From Enemella evansiae (lineage in GTDB: Bacteria > Actinomycetota > Actinomycetes > Propionibacteriales > Propionibacteriaceae), in contig NZ_NMVP01000001.1 of NCBI RefSeq assembly GCF_002250705.1, positions 1 through 64,000 of the forward strand: a stretch of 64,000 nucleotides of DNA. The letters run 5' to 3'. The translations under genes were made by a program, and so were the position numbers. The notes beneath the pieces are model-generated. The model made no database searches. It was not told the DNA's origin and was given only the letters and a program-made list of their open reading frames with translations. How positions within the stretch are numbered: position 1 is the first letter of the stretch; each line of letters opens with the position of its first letter. Of this stretch, positions 43,783-51,754 are shown one piece after another.

Positions 43783-44727
43783 CTACGAATTCTCCGTCCC
43801 CGCGCCGTGCCGGCGTACGAAATCCTGCGCCTCGGTGAGCTGGTCGGGGCTGTTCAGTGTGAACAGTTCGACGCCCTTGAGATTGCGCTTGGCGATGCCG
43901 GTCAGCGTACCGGCCGGTGTCAGCTCCAGCAGCCCGGTGACACCCAGCTCGAGCATCGTCTCCATGCAGAGGTCCCAGCGCACCGGATTGGCCACCTGGC
44001 CGACGATCCGCTGCAGCACCTCGGCACCGTCGGTGACGACCTGGCCATCGGCATTGGACAGCAGCCGGATCCGCGGATCCTGGGTGGTCACCGCCGCGGC
44101 CAGTTGCTCCAGGTGGGCGACGGCCGGCGCCATGTGCCTGGTGTGGAAGGCGCCGGCGACGCTGAGCGGTACCAGTCGGCAGCGGCGCGGGGCGTCCTCG
44201 GCGAGGGCGGCCAGCTGCTCGGTGGTACCGGCGGCGACGATCTGCCCGCTGCCGTTGTTGTTGGCGGCGGTCAGGCCATGCTTCTCGATCGCGGCGAGCA
44301 CCTCGTCGCGATCCCCGCCGACCATCGCGGTCATCGAGGTCGGGGCCACCGCGGATGCCTCGGCCATCGCCTTGCCGCGTTCGCGGACCAGCACCATCGC
44401 CTGCTCGGGGGACAGCACGCCGGCGAAGGCGGCGGCGGTCAGCTCGCCGACCGAGTGGCCGGCGCTCACCCCGGTCAGCCGGTCGGCCTCGTCCGGTTCG
44501 TCGAAGAGGGCGGCCGCGGTCAGCAGCCCGGCCGCGACCAGCAGCGGCTGCGCGATCGCGGTGTCGCGGATCGTGTCGGCGTCGGCCGTGGTGCCGTAGT
44601 GCACCAGATCCAGGTCGGCGACCGCCGAGAGCCAGCGCAGCCGGCTGGCGGATTTCGGATCTGCGACCCACGGTTCCAGGAAACCGGGGGTCTGGGCACC
44701 CTGACCGGGCGCGACGATTGCAAGCAC
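43783..44727 (-). CDS. fabD: Malonyl-CoA:ACP transacylase
   Basis: A 314-residue acyltransferase. The start motif is VAPGQGAQTPGFL, the nucleophile Ser is in GVSAGHSVGELTAAAFAG, the Arg in VRERGKAMAEA, and the His in VAGAFHTRHMAPA. It loads malonate on ACP and is first in the fabD-fabH-acpP-fabF cluster. GTG 44727 is used because the family motif begins right after it; an upstream extension has Arg-rich, non-family sequence and crosses a palindrome. Confidence 0.93.
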   Translation of the reverse strand: MLAIVAPGQGAQTPGFLEPWVADPKSASRLRWLSAVADLDLVHYGTTADADTIRDTAIAQPLLVAAGLLTAAALFDEPDEADRLTGVSAGHSVGELTAAAFAGVLSPEQAMVLVRERGKAMAEASAVAPTSMTAMVGGDRDEVLAAIEKHGLTAANNNGSGQIVAAGTTEQLAALAEDAPRRCRLVPLSVAGAFHTRHMAPAVAHLEQLAAAVTTQDPRIRLLSNADGQVVTDGAEVLQRIVGQVANPVRWDLCMETMLELGVTGLLELTPAGTLTGIAKRNLKGVELFTLNSPDQLTEAQDFVRRHGAGTENS

Positions 44728-44783
44728 GGTCCAACTCTGTCGGTTCCCGGCCCGGCGCGCGTGCACCGACGCCACGAAAAGGG

Positions 44784-44933
44784 CAAAACGATTTTGTCGG
44801 ATTCCCACAATCGGGGTCCGGGTCCGGGGTGGGCTGCGCGCTGGGACATGCAGTAACCGGAATCGACCGGTCGGTAATCGCAGTCCCACTGGGTTTGATC
44901 ATGGATTCTTCGGGCTAGTGCATGTCCCAGCGC
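44784..44933. promoter_or_regulatory. Control region between fabD and the divergent gene, with two inverted repeats
   Basis: A 13-bp AT-rich palindrome CAAAACGATTTTG lies at 44784-44796. A 15-bp perfect inverted repeat has arms GCGCTGGGACATGCA (44838-44852) and TGCATGTCCCAGCGC (44919-44933), 66 bases apart. Both are good candidates for regulator sites, for instance of the FasR-like protein encoded at 48985-50211. Confidence 0.45.
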
Positions 44934-44963
44934 TGAGGACCCGCGCCGTTCTACACTGCCGCG

Positions 44964-45530
44964 GTGGCCAAGCATCGGATTGTGCAGACCTGGCTCGGGG
45001 CCGTGCTCGCGGCAGCGGCCGTGCTGCTGGTCGGGGTGAGCGTGCTGCCCGCGGCGTTCGCGGCCCGTACCGACCGGGTCAGCACAGCGGCGCCCGGTGA
45101 ACTCATCGACGCCGGGGCCTACCAGCTGCGGGTCGACCGGTTGCGCAGCTTCCGCGATGCCGAGGGGATCGCCAGGCTGGTGGCCGAGGTCCGGGTCACC
45201 AACCCGCACAAGGAATCGGTATCCCTGGAGCTGGTCCCGATCAGCATCGACCTCGGGGATCGGCCACCGATGGAGATGGAAGCCCAACTCGGCGACGGCG
45301 TGGAACCCAGCTCTGATGTGCAGGTGCGCAAACTGTCCCCGGGACTGGTGGACCGGACGGCCGTGGTCGTTCCCACCGACGACGATCTGGCCCGGAATCC
45401 GCTGCCGCCGGAGGTGACCGTGGTGGTGGCGCGTACCGCCAGGGGGGACCGCTCGGTGACCGGGATCGTGCCGACCTGGCAGCCGGACGGCCGCACCGTC
45501 CGGGTGCGGCTCCCGGTCCTCACCGGGTGA
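44964..45530 (+). CDS. Hypothetical exported protein, Ig-like
   Basis: A 188-residue protein with one N-terminal hydrophobic segment (WLGAVLAAAAVLLVGVSVLP) that is either a signal or an anchor. The rest is beta-rich: YQLRVDRLRSFRDAEGIARL and VRVTNPHKESVSLELVPISI resemble small extracellular Ig-like domains (DUF4352 type). TACACT (44952-44957) lies 6 bases before GTG 44964, so it is probably leaderless. Its end overlaps the end of the convergent 45520-46041 gene by 11 bases; that product and the 46038-46616 product have a similar build. Confidence 0.7.
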   Translation: MAKHRIVQTWLGAVLAAAAVLLVGVSVLPAAFAARTDRVSTAAPGELIDAGAYQLRVDRLRSFRDAEGIARLVAEVRVTNPHKESVSLELVPISIDLGDRPPMEMEAQLGDGVEPSSDVQVRKLSPGLVDRTAVVVPTDDDLARNPLPPEVTVVVARTARGDRSVTGIVPTWQPDGRTVRVRLPVLTG

Positions 45531-46041
45531 CCAGCCAAACCTTTCCGTCCGCAGCGATCTGTGCGCCGCGGATCCCGTCGGCATATCCCTCCTGCACCCG
45601 GAACAGAGTGGTGTAGGTCCCGGTCTCCCCGCGATTCAGCGTGCAGCCGTAGAAGCCGTTGAAGGTGGCTTCCGGGTCCAGCGAGCGGAGGCGGGTGTCG
45701 CGCCAGGTGAGCAGGTCGGTCGAGCCGACCAGCTTGATGTCCGCACAGTAGTCGCTGGCGTTGAGGGTGGTGGTGAGCGTCACCGCGACCAGCATCTCGC
45801 CCGGGCGGGCGCGGGCCGGCTCCACCGGGAATCCGGGGGCGGCATCCGGGGGATACAACTCGGTGCCGCTATCGATGCGCTCCATCCGATAGCTGTCCGC
45901 GCCCACCTGTGCCACCTTGCCCACCGACTGCCACGGCTGCTGGTCGCTGCGCGGATCGCCTTCGCCGGCCCGCCACCACAATCCGGTGAGCACCAGGGCG
46001 GTGAGCAGCAGCAGCGCGAGTGTCCGGAAGAGCCCACTCAT
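45520..46041 (-). CDS. Hypothetical exported protein, Ig-like
   Basis: A 173-residue protein with an N-terminal membrane segment (LALLLLTALVLTGLWW). The remainder is beta-rich with MLVAVTLTTTLNASDYCADI and GFYGCTLNRGETGTYTTLFRV; the two Cys may pair. ATG 46041 overlaps the stop of the upstream gene (ATGA), so it is co-translated with 46038-46616. Role unknown. Confidence 0.7.
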   Translation of the reverse strand: MSGLFRTLALLLLTALVLTGLWWRAGEGDPRSDQQPWQSVGKVAQVGADSYRMERIDSGTELYPPDAAPGFPVEPARARPGEMLVAVTLTTTLNASDYCADIKLVGSTDLLTWRDTRLRSLDPEATFNGFYGCTLNRGETGTYTTLFRVQEGYADGIRGAQIAADGKVWLVTR

Positions 46042-46616
46042 CGGAGCACATCCTCGGGCCGGTCGTCCTCGAGATACACCACCGCGTCCGCAGGTGGATT
46101 CCCCACGGCCGCGAGATCGATCCGGATCCTGGCCCGCCATTCCAGGCCGCGAACCTGATCGAAGCTGCCGCCCTGGTCGAGGATCACCTCGGCACCCGAT
46201 CCGAGCCGGTCCAGGTCGCGGCGGCTGATCTCATAGACCGCGACGCCATATCCCCGGTACCCGGGTTCGGAACCGCCGAGCGGGTTGTTGATCGCGGTAT
46301 AGGAACGGCCCAGGAACTCCAGCGTCGCGCCCTCCACCGCGCAGTAACGAGTCAGCGAGTCCACCGCGAAGCCGACCGATACCAGCAGGCCGTCGGTGCG
46401 ATAGGGCTGCTGGCCGTCCGCCTGATCCTCCGGGCTCTCGTACACCTGCCGCGCGGCCCTGACCTCGGTCACCCGGACCCGGCACCCGTCGAAGGTGTAC
46501 GCCTCCGAGGCCGGGCCCCGGGCCCCGACCAGCAGCTCACCCGGTTTCGGGATGGCGGTCGCGATCGCCCCGGTCAGTAGCAGCACGGTCAGCGCGCCGC
46601 GCAGGATGCGGTTCAT
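46038..46616 (-). CDS. Hypothetical exported protein, Ig-like
   Basis: A 192-residue protein with a short hydrophobic start (ILRGALTVLLLTGAIATAI). The body has FDGCRVRVTEVRAARQVY and GLLVSVGFAVDSLTRYCAVE, again a small beta-domain with two Cys. ATG 46616 overlaps the stop of the membrane protein gene upstream (ATGA). With its neighbours it forms a four-gene unit of membrane and exported proteins of unknown role. Confidence 0.7.
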   Translation of the reverse strand: MNRILRGALTVLLLTGAIATAIPKPGELLVGARGPASEAYTFDGCRVRVTEVRAARQVYESPEDQADGQQPYRTDGLLVSVGFAVDSLTRYCAVEGATLEFLGRSYTAINNPLGGSEPGYRGYGVAVYEISRRDLDRLGSGAEVILDQGGSFDQVRGLEWRARIRIDLAAVGNPPADAVVYLEDDRPEDVLR

Positions 46617-47932
46617 CGGTTCACCGCCAGGGGCTCTGGCTCCCCGGGCTCCGCCGCGGCGGCCTCCGGCGCGCTCCGGCGGCGGTCCCAGGCCAGGCAG
46701 ACCTGGAAGGCGACGGTCAGCAACGCCAGCCGCAGCGCCTCCAGCGGCAGCATCAGCACATCGCTGGTCGCCTGGGCCGCGAAGGCGTACACCGCGGGCC
46801 GCTCACCGATCAACCAGACGTACGCCCCAGTGGCGGCGAAGTCGGTGAGCAACCGGAGCAGGCCGTAGCCGAACAGGAACCCGGCCAGGAACAGCAATCC
46901 CGGGCGTACCACCAGCCGCAGCGCCTGGAAGGTCGGCACGTAACGGTCGTCGATGTCGCCGAGGAAGGCCTCCTGGAACTCCAGCCAGCCGCGCCGGACC
47001 GTCCCGGACTCCCGCAGCCGCCGCAGCCGGCGCCGCTCGACGGCCGGGGCGTCGCTGCGGTGCCGCCACAGCTCGGCCACCGACAGCCCGCCGGTCCCGA
47101 ACACCAGCGCCGCGACGGCCAACCAGAGCAACGGCTCGAACACCGCGACGCCGAGCGTCGGCCACGCCGTCTCGGACCAGAACCGCCAGAGCCGAGCGAA
47201 GAAGTCGGGGTGGCCGAACAGTTGCGCGATCCCACGCAGGAATCCTTCGACCCAGGCGGTGACCTGCCGACCAGCGAGCCAGTTGCGGACCAGTTCGAGC
47301 ACCCGGCCGCCGACCAGGATCAGGGTGAGCAGGAAGAACGCCTCGAAGAATGCGCCGACCAGGCCGAGCAGGGTGCGTCCCGATCGCTCGCCCAGCAACT
47401 CCAGCGAGCGCCGCAGCAGATAGGCGCCGACGATCACCGCGACCGCGATGCCCAGTCGGCTGCCGTTCCTGGTGGGGTCGAGCAGGTCGGAGAGGTGGTC
47501 GTCCAGGGTCGGATTGGTGAGCCAGATGTCGACCAGTTCCAGTTCGGCGGCCCGCTGCCGGACCTTGTCGAAGGCCGCGTAGATCCCCAGCAGCGGCAGC
47601 AGGGTGACCGCGACCAGATCGGTGAGCCGATTCGAAGGAGCGGCCGGCGTACCCGCGGCGGTGGGCTCGGGCGCGGGTCGTCCGGTTCGGGCGAGCCATT
47701 CCCGGCCGAGGATGTGCAGCGCCGCCACGGTGGCGACCACGGTGGCGACCAGGCCGAGGCTGAACACCACCAGGGCCAGCCAGGAGTTCTGCCGGATCAA
47801 CATCGCCGCACCCCAGAGCGCGACCTCGGCCAGCAGCCAGGCGGCCAGCAACCAGCTCAGCGTGGCGGGCAGGGTACGCCACCAGATCTGCGCGGTGGTG
47901 GCCGCGAGCCGGGCCGGATGGGCAGCATGCAC
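46613..47932 (-). CDS. Hypothetical polytopic membrane protein
   Basis: A 439-residue protein with about eight predicted membrane segments (for example TLSWLLAAWLLAEVALWGAA, LALVVFSLGLVATVVATVAA, LLFLAGFLFGYGLL) and Arg-rich loops. No transport or enzyme motif is recognised. I chose GTG 47932, 26 bases after the upstream stop and just before the first helix; GTG 48004 in the same frame would overlap the upstream gene and cannot be excluded. The stop overlaps the next ATG. Confidence 0.65.
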   Translation of the reverse strand: MHAAHPARLAATTAQIWWRTLPATLSWLLAAWLLAEVALWGAAMLIRQNSWLALVVFSLGLVATVVATVAALHILGREWLARTGRPAPEPTAAGTPAAPSNRLTDLVAVTLLPLLGIYAAFDKVRQRAAELELVDIWLTNPTLDDHLSDLLDPTRNGSRLGIAVAVIVGAYLLRRSLELLGERSGRTLLGLVGAFFEAFFLLTLILVGGRVLELVRNWLAGRQVTAWVEGFLRGIAQLFGHPDFFARLWRFWSETAWPTLGVAVFEPLLWLAVAALVFGTGGLSVAELWRHRSDAPAVERRRLRRLRESGTVRRGWLEFQEAFLGDIDDRYVPTFQALRLVVRPGLLFLAGFLFGYGLLRLLTDFAATGAYVWLIGERPAVYAFAAQATSDVLMLPLEALRLALLTVAFQVCLAWDRRRSAPEAAAAEPGEPEPLAVNR

Positions 47933-47957
47933 CGGCTCATCGTAGAAGCCGGAAGGG

Positions 47958-48497
47958 CTACCCGAGCGGCCCGCCGACGTGTCCTTCGGGGAGGGTTCGC
48001 CCACCGGCCCAGGGTCGCTCGTGGGTGACCACGATCCACAATCCGGCGACCAGGCAACCGGCCATCGCCGCCTGCCACAGGTACCAGCCGGGCTGGCGCA
48101 CGAACAGGTCGCCGAGGGTTCGTTCGGGAACGTACAGCTCGATGCCCACCCGGGCAAGGATCAGCAGGGCGAGGGCGATGCCGGCGACCGCGAGACCGGG
48201 CCAGATGGGCGCGGGACGCCGGGCGGCCAGGTGCAGCAGGACCAGGATCGCCACCGTGCCGAGCGGCAGGGCGAGAGCGGTCAGCATGCCGGCGGCTGCC
48301 TTGTCGTCGAAGATCTCGCTCGCCAGCCAGAAGCCGTACGCCTGATCGGGCAGCCGGCGCGGGGGCAGTGACGGCTGCCACTTCGCCACCCATGGCATCG
48401 TCAGCGACAGCACCGCGATCCAGCCGAGGATCAACCCGGTGATCCGTGGCAACTGGGCCCGCGACAGCGTCGCCGGGCCCTGGGTGTCGGTGCTCAT
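47958..48497 (-). CDS. Hypothetical membrane protein
   Basis: A 179-residue protein with four hydrophobic segments (LILGWIAVLSLTMPWVA, LALPLGTVAILVLLHLA, GLAVAGIALALLILARV, WQAAMAGCLVAGLWIVV) and a short polar end. There is no recognised domain. It starts at ATG 48497, 17 bases after the GNAT gene, in the same run of genes. Confidence 0.68.
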   Translation of the reverse strand: MSTDTQGPATLSRAQLPRITGLILGWIAVLSLTMPWVAKWQPSLPPRRLPDQAYGFWLASEIFDDKAAAGMLTALALPLGTVAILVLLHLAARRPAPIWPGLAVAGIALALLILARVGIELYVPERTLGDLFVRQPGWYLWQAAMAGCLVAGLWIVVTHERPWAGGRTLPEGHVGGPLG

Positions 48498-48514
48498 GTT
48501 CTGGTGCTCCCTTC

Positions 48515-48988
48515 TCAGCGGCGTACCATCTCCAGCTGGATCCGGCCCGGGATGCCGCGCATCGGTTCGGTCCGGCCGGTCGGCTCGAAGCCGTGCCGGG
48601 CGTACAGCTTGCGTGCCGCGATGCTCTCGGTCTCCACCCACAGCCGCAGGCTGTCCGAGCCGCGGCCGGCGGCCATCGCGACCGCGGCCTCGACGAGCAG
48701 GTCGGCGACCCCGCTGCCGCGGTGGGCGGGGATGACCCACATCCAGACCATCAGCTGGTTCCCGTCCTCATCGGGGCGTACGCCGACCGTGCCGACCGGT
48801 TCGCCGTCGTCGGCCGCCCAGAGGCTGTGCCCGGAGCCCGCGCGGGCCTGCCAGTAGCTCTCGGTATAGCTCCGCTCCTCATCGAAGGAGGACCCGAAGG
48901 CCCGCGGGGCGTCGCTGAGGGTGGCCAGCCGCAGCGCACGCATCAGCTCCCAGTCCTCGGCGGTGAAACGATGGATGGTGATCGTCAC
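48515..48988 (-). CDS. GNAT-family N-acetyltransferase
   Basis: A 157-residue GNAT protein. VGVRPDEDGNQLMVWMWVIP leads into the acetyl-CoA loop PAHRGSGVADLLVEAAVAMA, and the end has SIAARKLYARHGFEPTGR. Substrate unknown. Its ATG overlaps the stop of the FasR-like gene (ATGA), so the two are co-expressed. Confidence 0.87.
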   Translation of the reverse strand: MTITIHRFTAEDWELMRALRLATLSDAPRAFGSSFDEERSYTESYWQARAGSGHSLWAADDGEPVGTVGVRPDEDGNQLMVWMWVIPAHRGSGVADLLVEAAVAMAAGRGSDSLRLWVETESIAARKLYARHGFEPTGRTEPMRGIPGRIQLEMVRR

Positions 48989-50211
48989 CGGTTGTCTCCA
49001 GAGGTCGACTGCGGGCCGACGAGCCGGCCCAGGGTGAGTGCCATCCGCAGCACATAGGCATCCCGCGGATCGCTGGGATTGAAACCGGTCACCTCGGCGA
49101 TCCGGCGCAACCGGTAACGCACCGTGTTGGCATGGACGAACAACCCGCGCGCGGCACCCTCGATCGAGGTGCCGGCGTCCAGGAAGGCGATCAGGGTCTC
49201 CAGCAGGCCACCACCGGCCTCGGCGAGCGGGCCGAAGACGTCGTACGCCAGGGCGCGCCGGGCGTGCCCGTCACCGGCCAGGGCACGTTCGGGCAACAGA
49301 TCGGCCGAGCTGACCGGGCGGGGTGCCTCGGGCCACGCGACCGCGGCGCGCAGCCCCGACAGCGCCGAGCGGGCCGAGGACGAGGCGTCGACCAGATGGT
49401 CCACCGCCGGTCCGAGCACCACCGGGCCCGGCCCGAAGAAATCCAGCAGCTGCCCGACCAGCGCCAACCCGCTGTCGGTCTCGCCGAGCGCGTCCCCGCC
49501 GAGCACCAGCACCAGCCGGTCACCCTGGGTCGCGGAGAGCACGTCGACGTGCTGGCGACCGGCCGTCCGGCGCAGCAGCTCACCGAGCCGGGGGTCGTCA
49601 CCGTTGGGCGAGGCGCCGACCGCGACCGCGACGGCGCTGGTCGCGGTCCAACCCATCGTCGAGGCCCGGGAGAGCACCGACTCGTCGGTCTCACCGCGGA
49701 CCACCGCATCCACCACCAGGGCCTCCAGTCGGGCATCCCAGGCGCCGCGGGTCTCGGCCGCGCGGGCGTACACCTCGGCGGCGGCGAAGGCGATTTCCCT
49801 GCTGTAGTTGATGATCGCGACCTGGGCGACCGGGCGATCACCGCGTGGCAGCAGCTCCTGCAGCTTGGTCTCCACCACCTCGATGGTGGTGCGGACCAGC
49901 TCGACGGTCTGGTGCAGGCTGATGTGTCGGGCCAGGGCGCGCGGTGCGGTGGAGAACACCTCCAGCCCCGAGGAGGCCGCCTCCGGGTCGGCGAACCAGG
50001 TGATGAAGCCGTCGATCCCGGCGCGGGCCACCACGCCGACCCAGGAGCGGTGTTCGGCGTCCAGGTTGGTGAACCACTCGTGCCGTTGCTCCATCTCCGC
50101 GGTCGCTGCGGTGGCCATGGTGGCGGCGATCCCGGAGAGCCGCTTGGTGATCGCGGCCCGCTGGCGCGCGGACAGCTGGGGCGAGCGGGCGCCGCGGGAC
50201 TCCGGGGTCAT
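48985..50211 (-). CDS. fasR: FasR/MabR-like regulator of fatty acid synthesis (PucR/CdaR-type HTH)
   Basis: A 408-residue protein with a long N-terminal helical domain (EHRSWVGVVARAGIDGFITW; HQTVELVRTTIEVVE), a GGDEF-like middle part and the C-terminal HTH segment GAARGLFVHANTVRYRLRR. These segments strongly resemble Streptomyces FasR, the activator encoded directly upstream of fabD there, and mycobacterial MabR. Here it lies on the same strand as fabD but 4.3 kb away with six genes between. TAGTCT (complement of 50219-50224) lies 7 bases before ATG 50211, a leaderless start. The name rests on remembered similarity and gene order, not on a search. Confidence 0.75.
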   Translation of the reverse strand: MTPESRGARSPQLSARQRAAITKRLSGIAATMATAATAEMEQRHEWFTNLDAEHRSWVGVVARAGIDGFITWFADPEAASSGLEVFSTAPRALARHISLHQTVELVRTTIEVVETKLQELLPRGDRPVAQVAIINYSREIAFAAAEVYARAAETRGAWDARLEALVVDAVVRGETDESVLSRASTMGWTATSAVAVAVGASPNGDDPRLGELLRRTAGRQHVDVLSATQGDRLVLVLGGDALGETDSGLALVGQLLDFFGPGPVVLGPAVDHLVDASSSARSALSGLRAAVAWPEAPRPVSSADLLPERALAGDGHARRALAYDVFGPLAEAGGGLLETLIAFLDAGTSIEGAARGLFVHANTVRYRLRRIAEVTGFNPSDPRDAYVLRMALTLGRLVGPQSTSGDNR

Positions 50212-50221
50212 GGGGGAGAGA

Positions 50222-51091
50222 CTAGTGGCCCACGCCCGCGCGGTCCGGTTGTCGACGCCGACCGAGCAACACGAGTGTGACGGCCGCCGTGCCGAGCAGC
50301 AGACCGACGAGCTCGTTGCCACCGGGTGACCGGCCGAACAGCGCCCAGGCCCACAGGGTCGTCACCGGCGGGGTGAGATACAGCAGGCTGCTGGTCCGTG
50401 CCGCGCCCAGCCGCCGCAGACAGACCAGGAAGGTGGCATACCCGCCGATCCCGGACAGCAGCACCAGCCAGCCGATCGCCGCGAGCAGGTCGGCGGTGAC
50501 CGGCACCAGCAACCGGCCGTTGACGGCCGCGTATCCGGTGAAGACCGCGGCCGCGACGACCACCTGGATCGTCAACGCGGTGAGCACATCGGTGCCGGCC
50601 GGCCAGCGCCGCTCCGCCACGGCGGCCGCGGAGAGGGCCAGCAGGCTCAGCACCGGCAGCAGTACGCCCGGGCCGGCCGTGGTGCCGAGTCCGACGGTCA
50701 CCGCGACCGCGACGAGTCCCAGGAGCAGGCCCAGCAGTACGCCGCCACCGGGCCGTTCCCGCCAGCAGACCCAGCCGATCAGGGTGACCAGCATCGGTTG
50801 GGTGGCGCAGACCAGGGCGACCGTGCCGGGCGCCACCCCGACCGCGCTGGCGCCGAAGACCCCACCGAGGAAGACGACATGCGCCAGCAGTCCGATCGCC
50901 ATCTGTCGACCGATGACCGGTGCCGGGAGCTGTGGGCGACGGGGCAGGGTGATCAGCAGCAGGATCACCGCGGTGGCCAGGTAGCGCCACGCCAGCACCG
51001 CGGCCGGATCACTGGCGCTGGCCAGTTCGGCGCCGACGAAGCCGGAGCTCCAGAACACCACGAAGCCGCTCGCCCAGAGGATTAGAGTCAT
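50222..51091 (-). CDS. DMT-superfamily (EamA) transporter
   Basis: A 289-residue protein with ten hydrophobic segments arranged as two EamA repeats. Typical parts are FVVFWSSGFVGAELA, PAAVLAWRYLATAVILLL, FGASAVGVAPGTVALVCATQ and SSLLYLTPPVTTLWAWALFG. It probably exports a small metabolite or drug. ATG 51091 is placed at the first helix. The divergent TetR gene and the shared operator at 51107-51120 imply that the TetR protein controls this gene. Confidence 0.87.
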   Translation of the reverse strand: MTLILWASGFVVFWSSGFVGAELASASDPAAVLAWRYLATAVILLLITLPRRPQLPAPVIGRQMAIGLLAHVVFLGGVFGASAVGVAPGTVALVCATQPMLVTLIGWVCWRERPGGGVLLGLLLGLVAVAVTVGLGTTAGPGVLLPVLSLLALSAAAVAERRWPAGTDVLTALTIQVVVAAAVFTGYAAVNGRLLVPVTADLLAAIGWLVLLSGIGGYATFLVCLRRLGAARTSSLLYLTPPVTTLWAWALFGRSPGGNELVGLLLGTAAVTLVLLGRRRQPDRAGVGH

Positions 51092-51106
51092 GGCATCGAG
51101 GTAAAC

Positions 51107-51120
51107 ATACAGGTCTGTAT
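51107..51120. promoter_or_regulatory. TetR-type palindromic operator
   Basis: ATACAGGTCTGTAT is a perfect 6-2-6 palindrome in the divergent gap. It overlaps TATACT (51118-51123), a -10 for the TetR gene, and the complement TATGTT of 51104-51109, a -10 for the transporter gene. One bound repressor could block both. Confidence 0.8.
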
Positions 51121-51155
51121 ACTCGCAGTGCACGGTGCGGCCCGAGGGGGAGGCG

Positions 51156-51731
51156 ATGGAGCAACTGGACGAGCTGGTGCCGATCGAGATGCCGGTCACC
51201 ACACCGGTCGGGGAGCGACTGCTGGACACCGCCAGCGAGCTCTTCTACGACCGGGGCATCACCGCCGTCGGCGTCGACCTGATCTCCGAGCAGGCCCGGG
51301 CGACCAAGCGGACGCTCTATCAACGCTTCGGCTCCAAGGATGGGTTGGTGGCGGCCTACCTGACCCGTCGCGCGCACCGCTGGCAGGTCGGCCTGCTGGC
51401 GGCGGTGCGGGCCGCCGACCCGCAGGATCCGGCCGAGGCCCTGCGGGTGGTCTTCGACTACAGCCGATCCTGGGCCGCACACAACGAGCGCGGTTGCGCC
51501 TTCGTCAACGCCTGGGCCGACGTCGGCCCCAGTGACGCGGGGGCGGTGCGGATCATCCGCGAGGAGAAGCAGTGGATGGGCCTGCTCTGGTCGGCGCTGC
51601 TCGGCGACGCGATGCTGGCCGGGCAGGTGCAGCTGCTGCACGAAGGCGCCCAGGTGGCGGCCTCGGTGCTCGCCGACGAGGCGGCCTTCGACCGGGCGTA
51701 CGCCGCGGCGCTGCGGCTGCTTCCCCAGTGA
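51156..51731 (+). CDS. TetR-family transcriptional regulator
   Basis: A 191-residue TetR protein. The HTH lies at about 15-62: RLLDTASELFYDRGITAVGV, then TKRTLYQRFGSKDGLVAAYL. The C-terminal domain (ligand pocket) has GCAFVNAWADVG, as in many AcrR-like proteins. ATG 51156 follows GGGGGAGGCG. It probably represses itself and the divergent transporter through the 51107-51120 palindrome. Confidence 0.9.
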   Translation: MEQLDELVPIEMPVTTPVGERLLDTASELFYDRGITAVGVDLISEQARATKRTLYQRFGSKDGLVAAYLTRRAHRWQVGLLAAVRAADPQDPAEALRVVFDYSRSWAAHNERGCAFVNAWADVGPSDAGAVRIIREEKQWMGLLWSALLGDAMLAGQVQLLHEGAQVAASVLADEAAFDRAYAAALRLLPQ

Positions 51732-51754
51732 TCCGGCTGGCATAGGCTGGCCGG

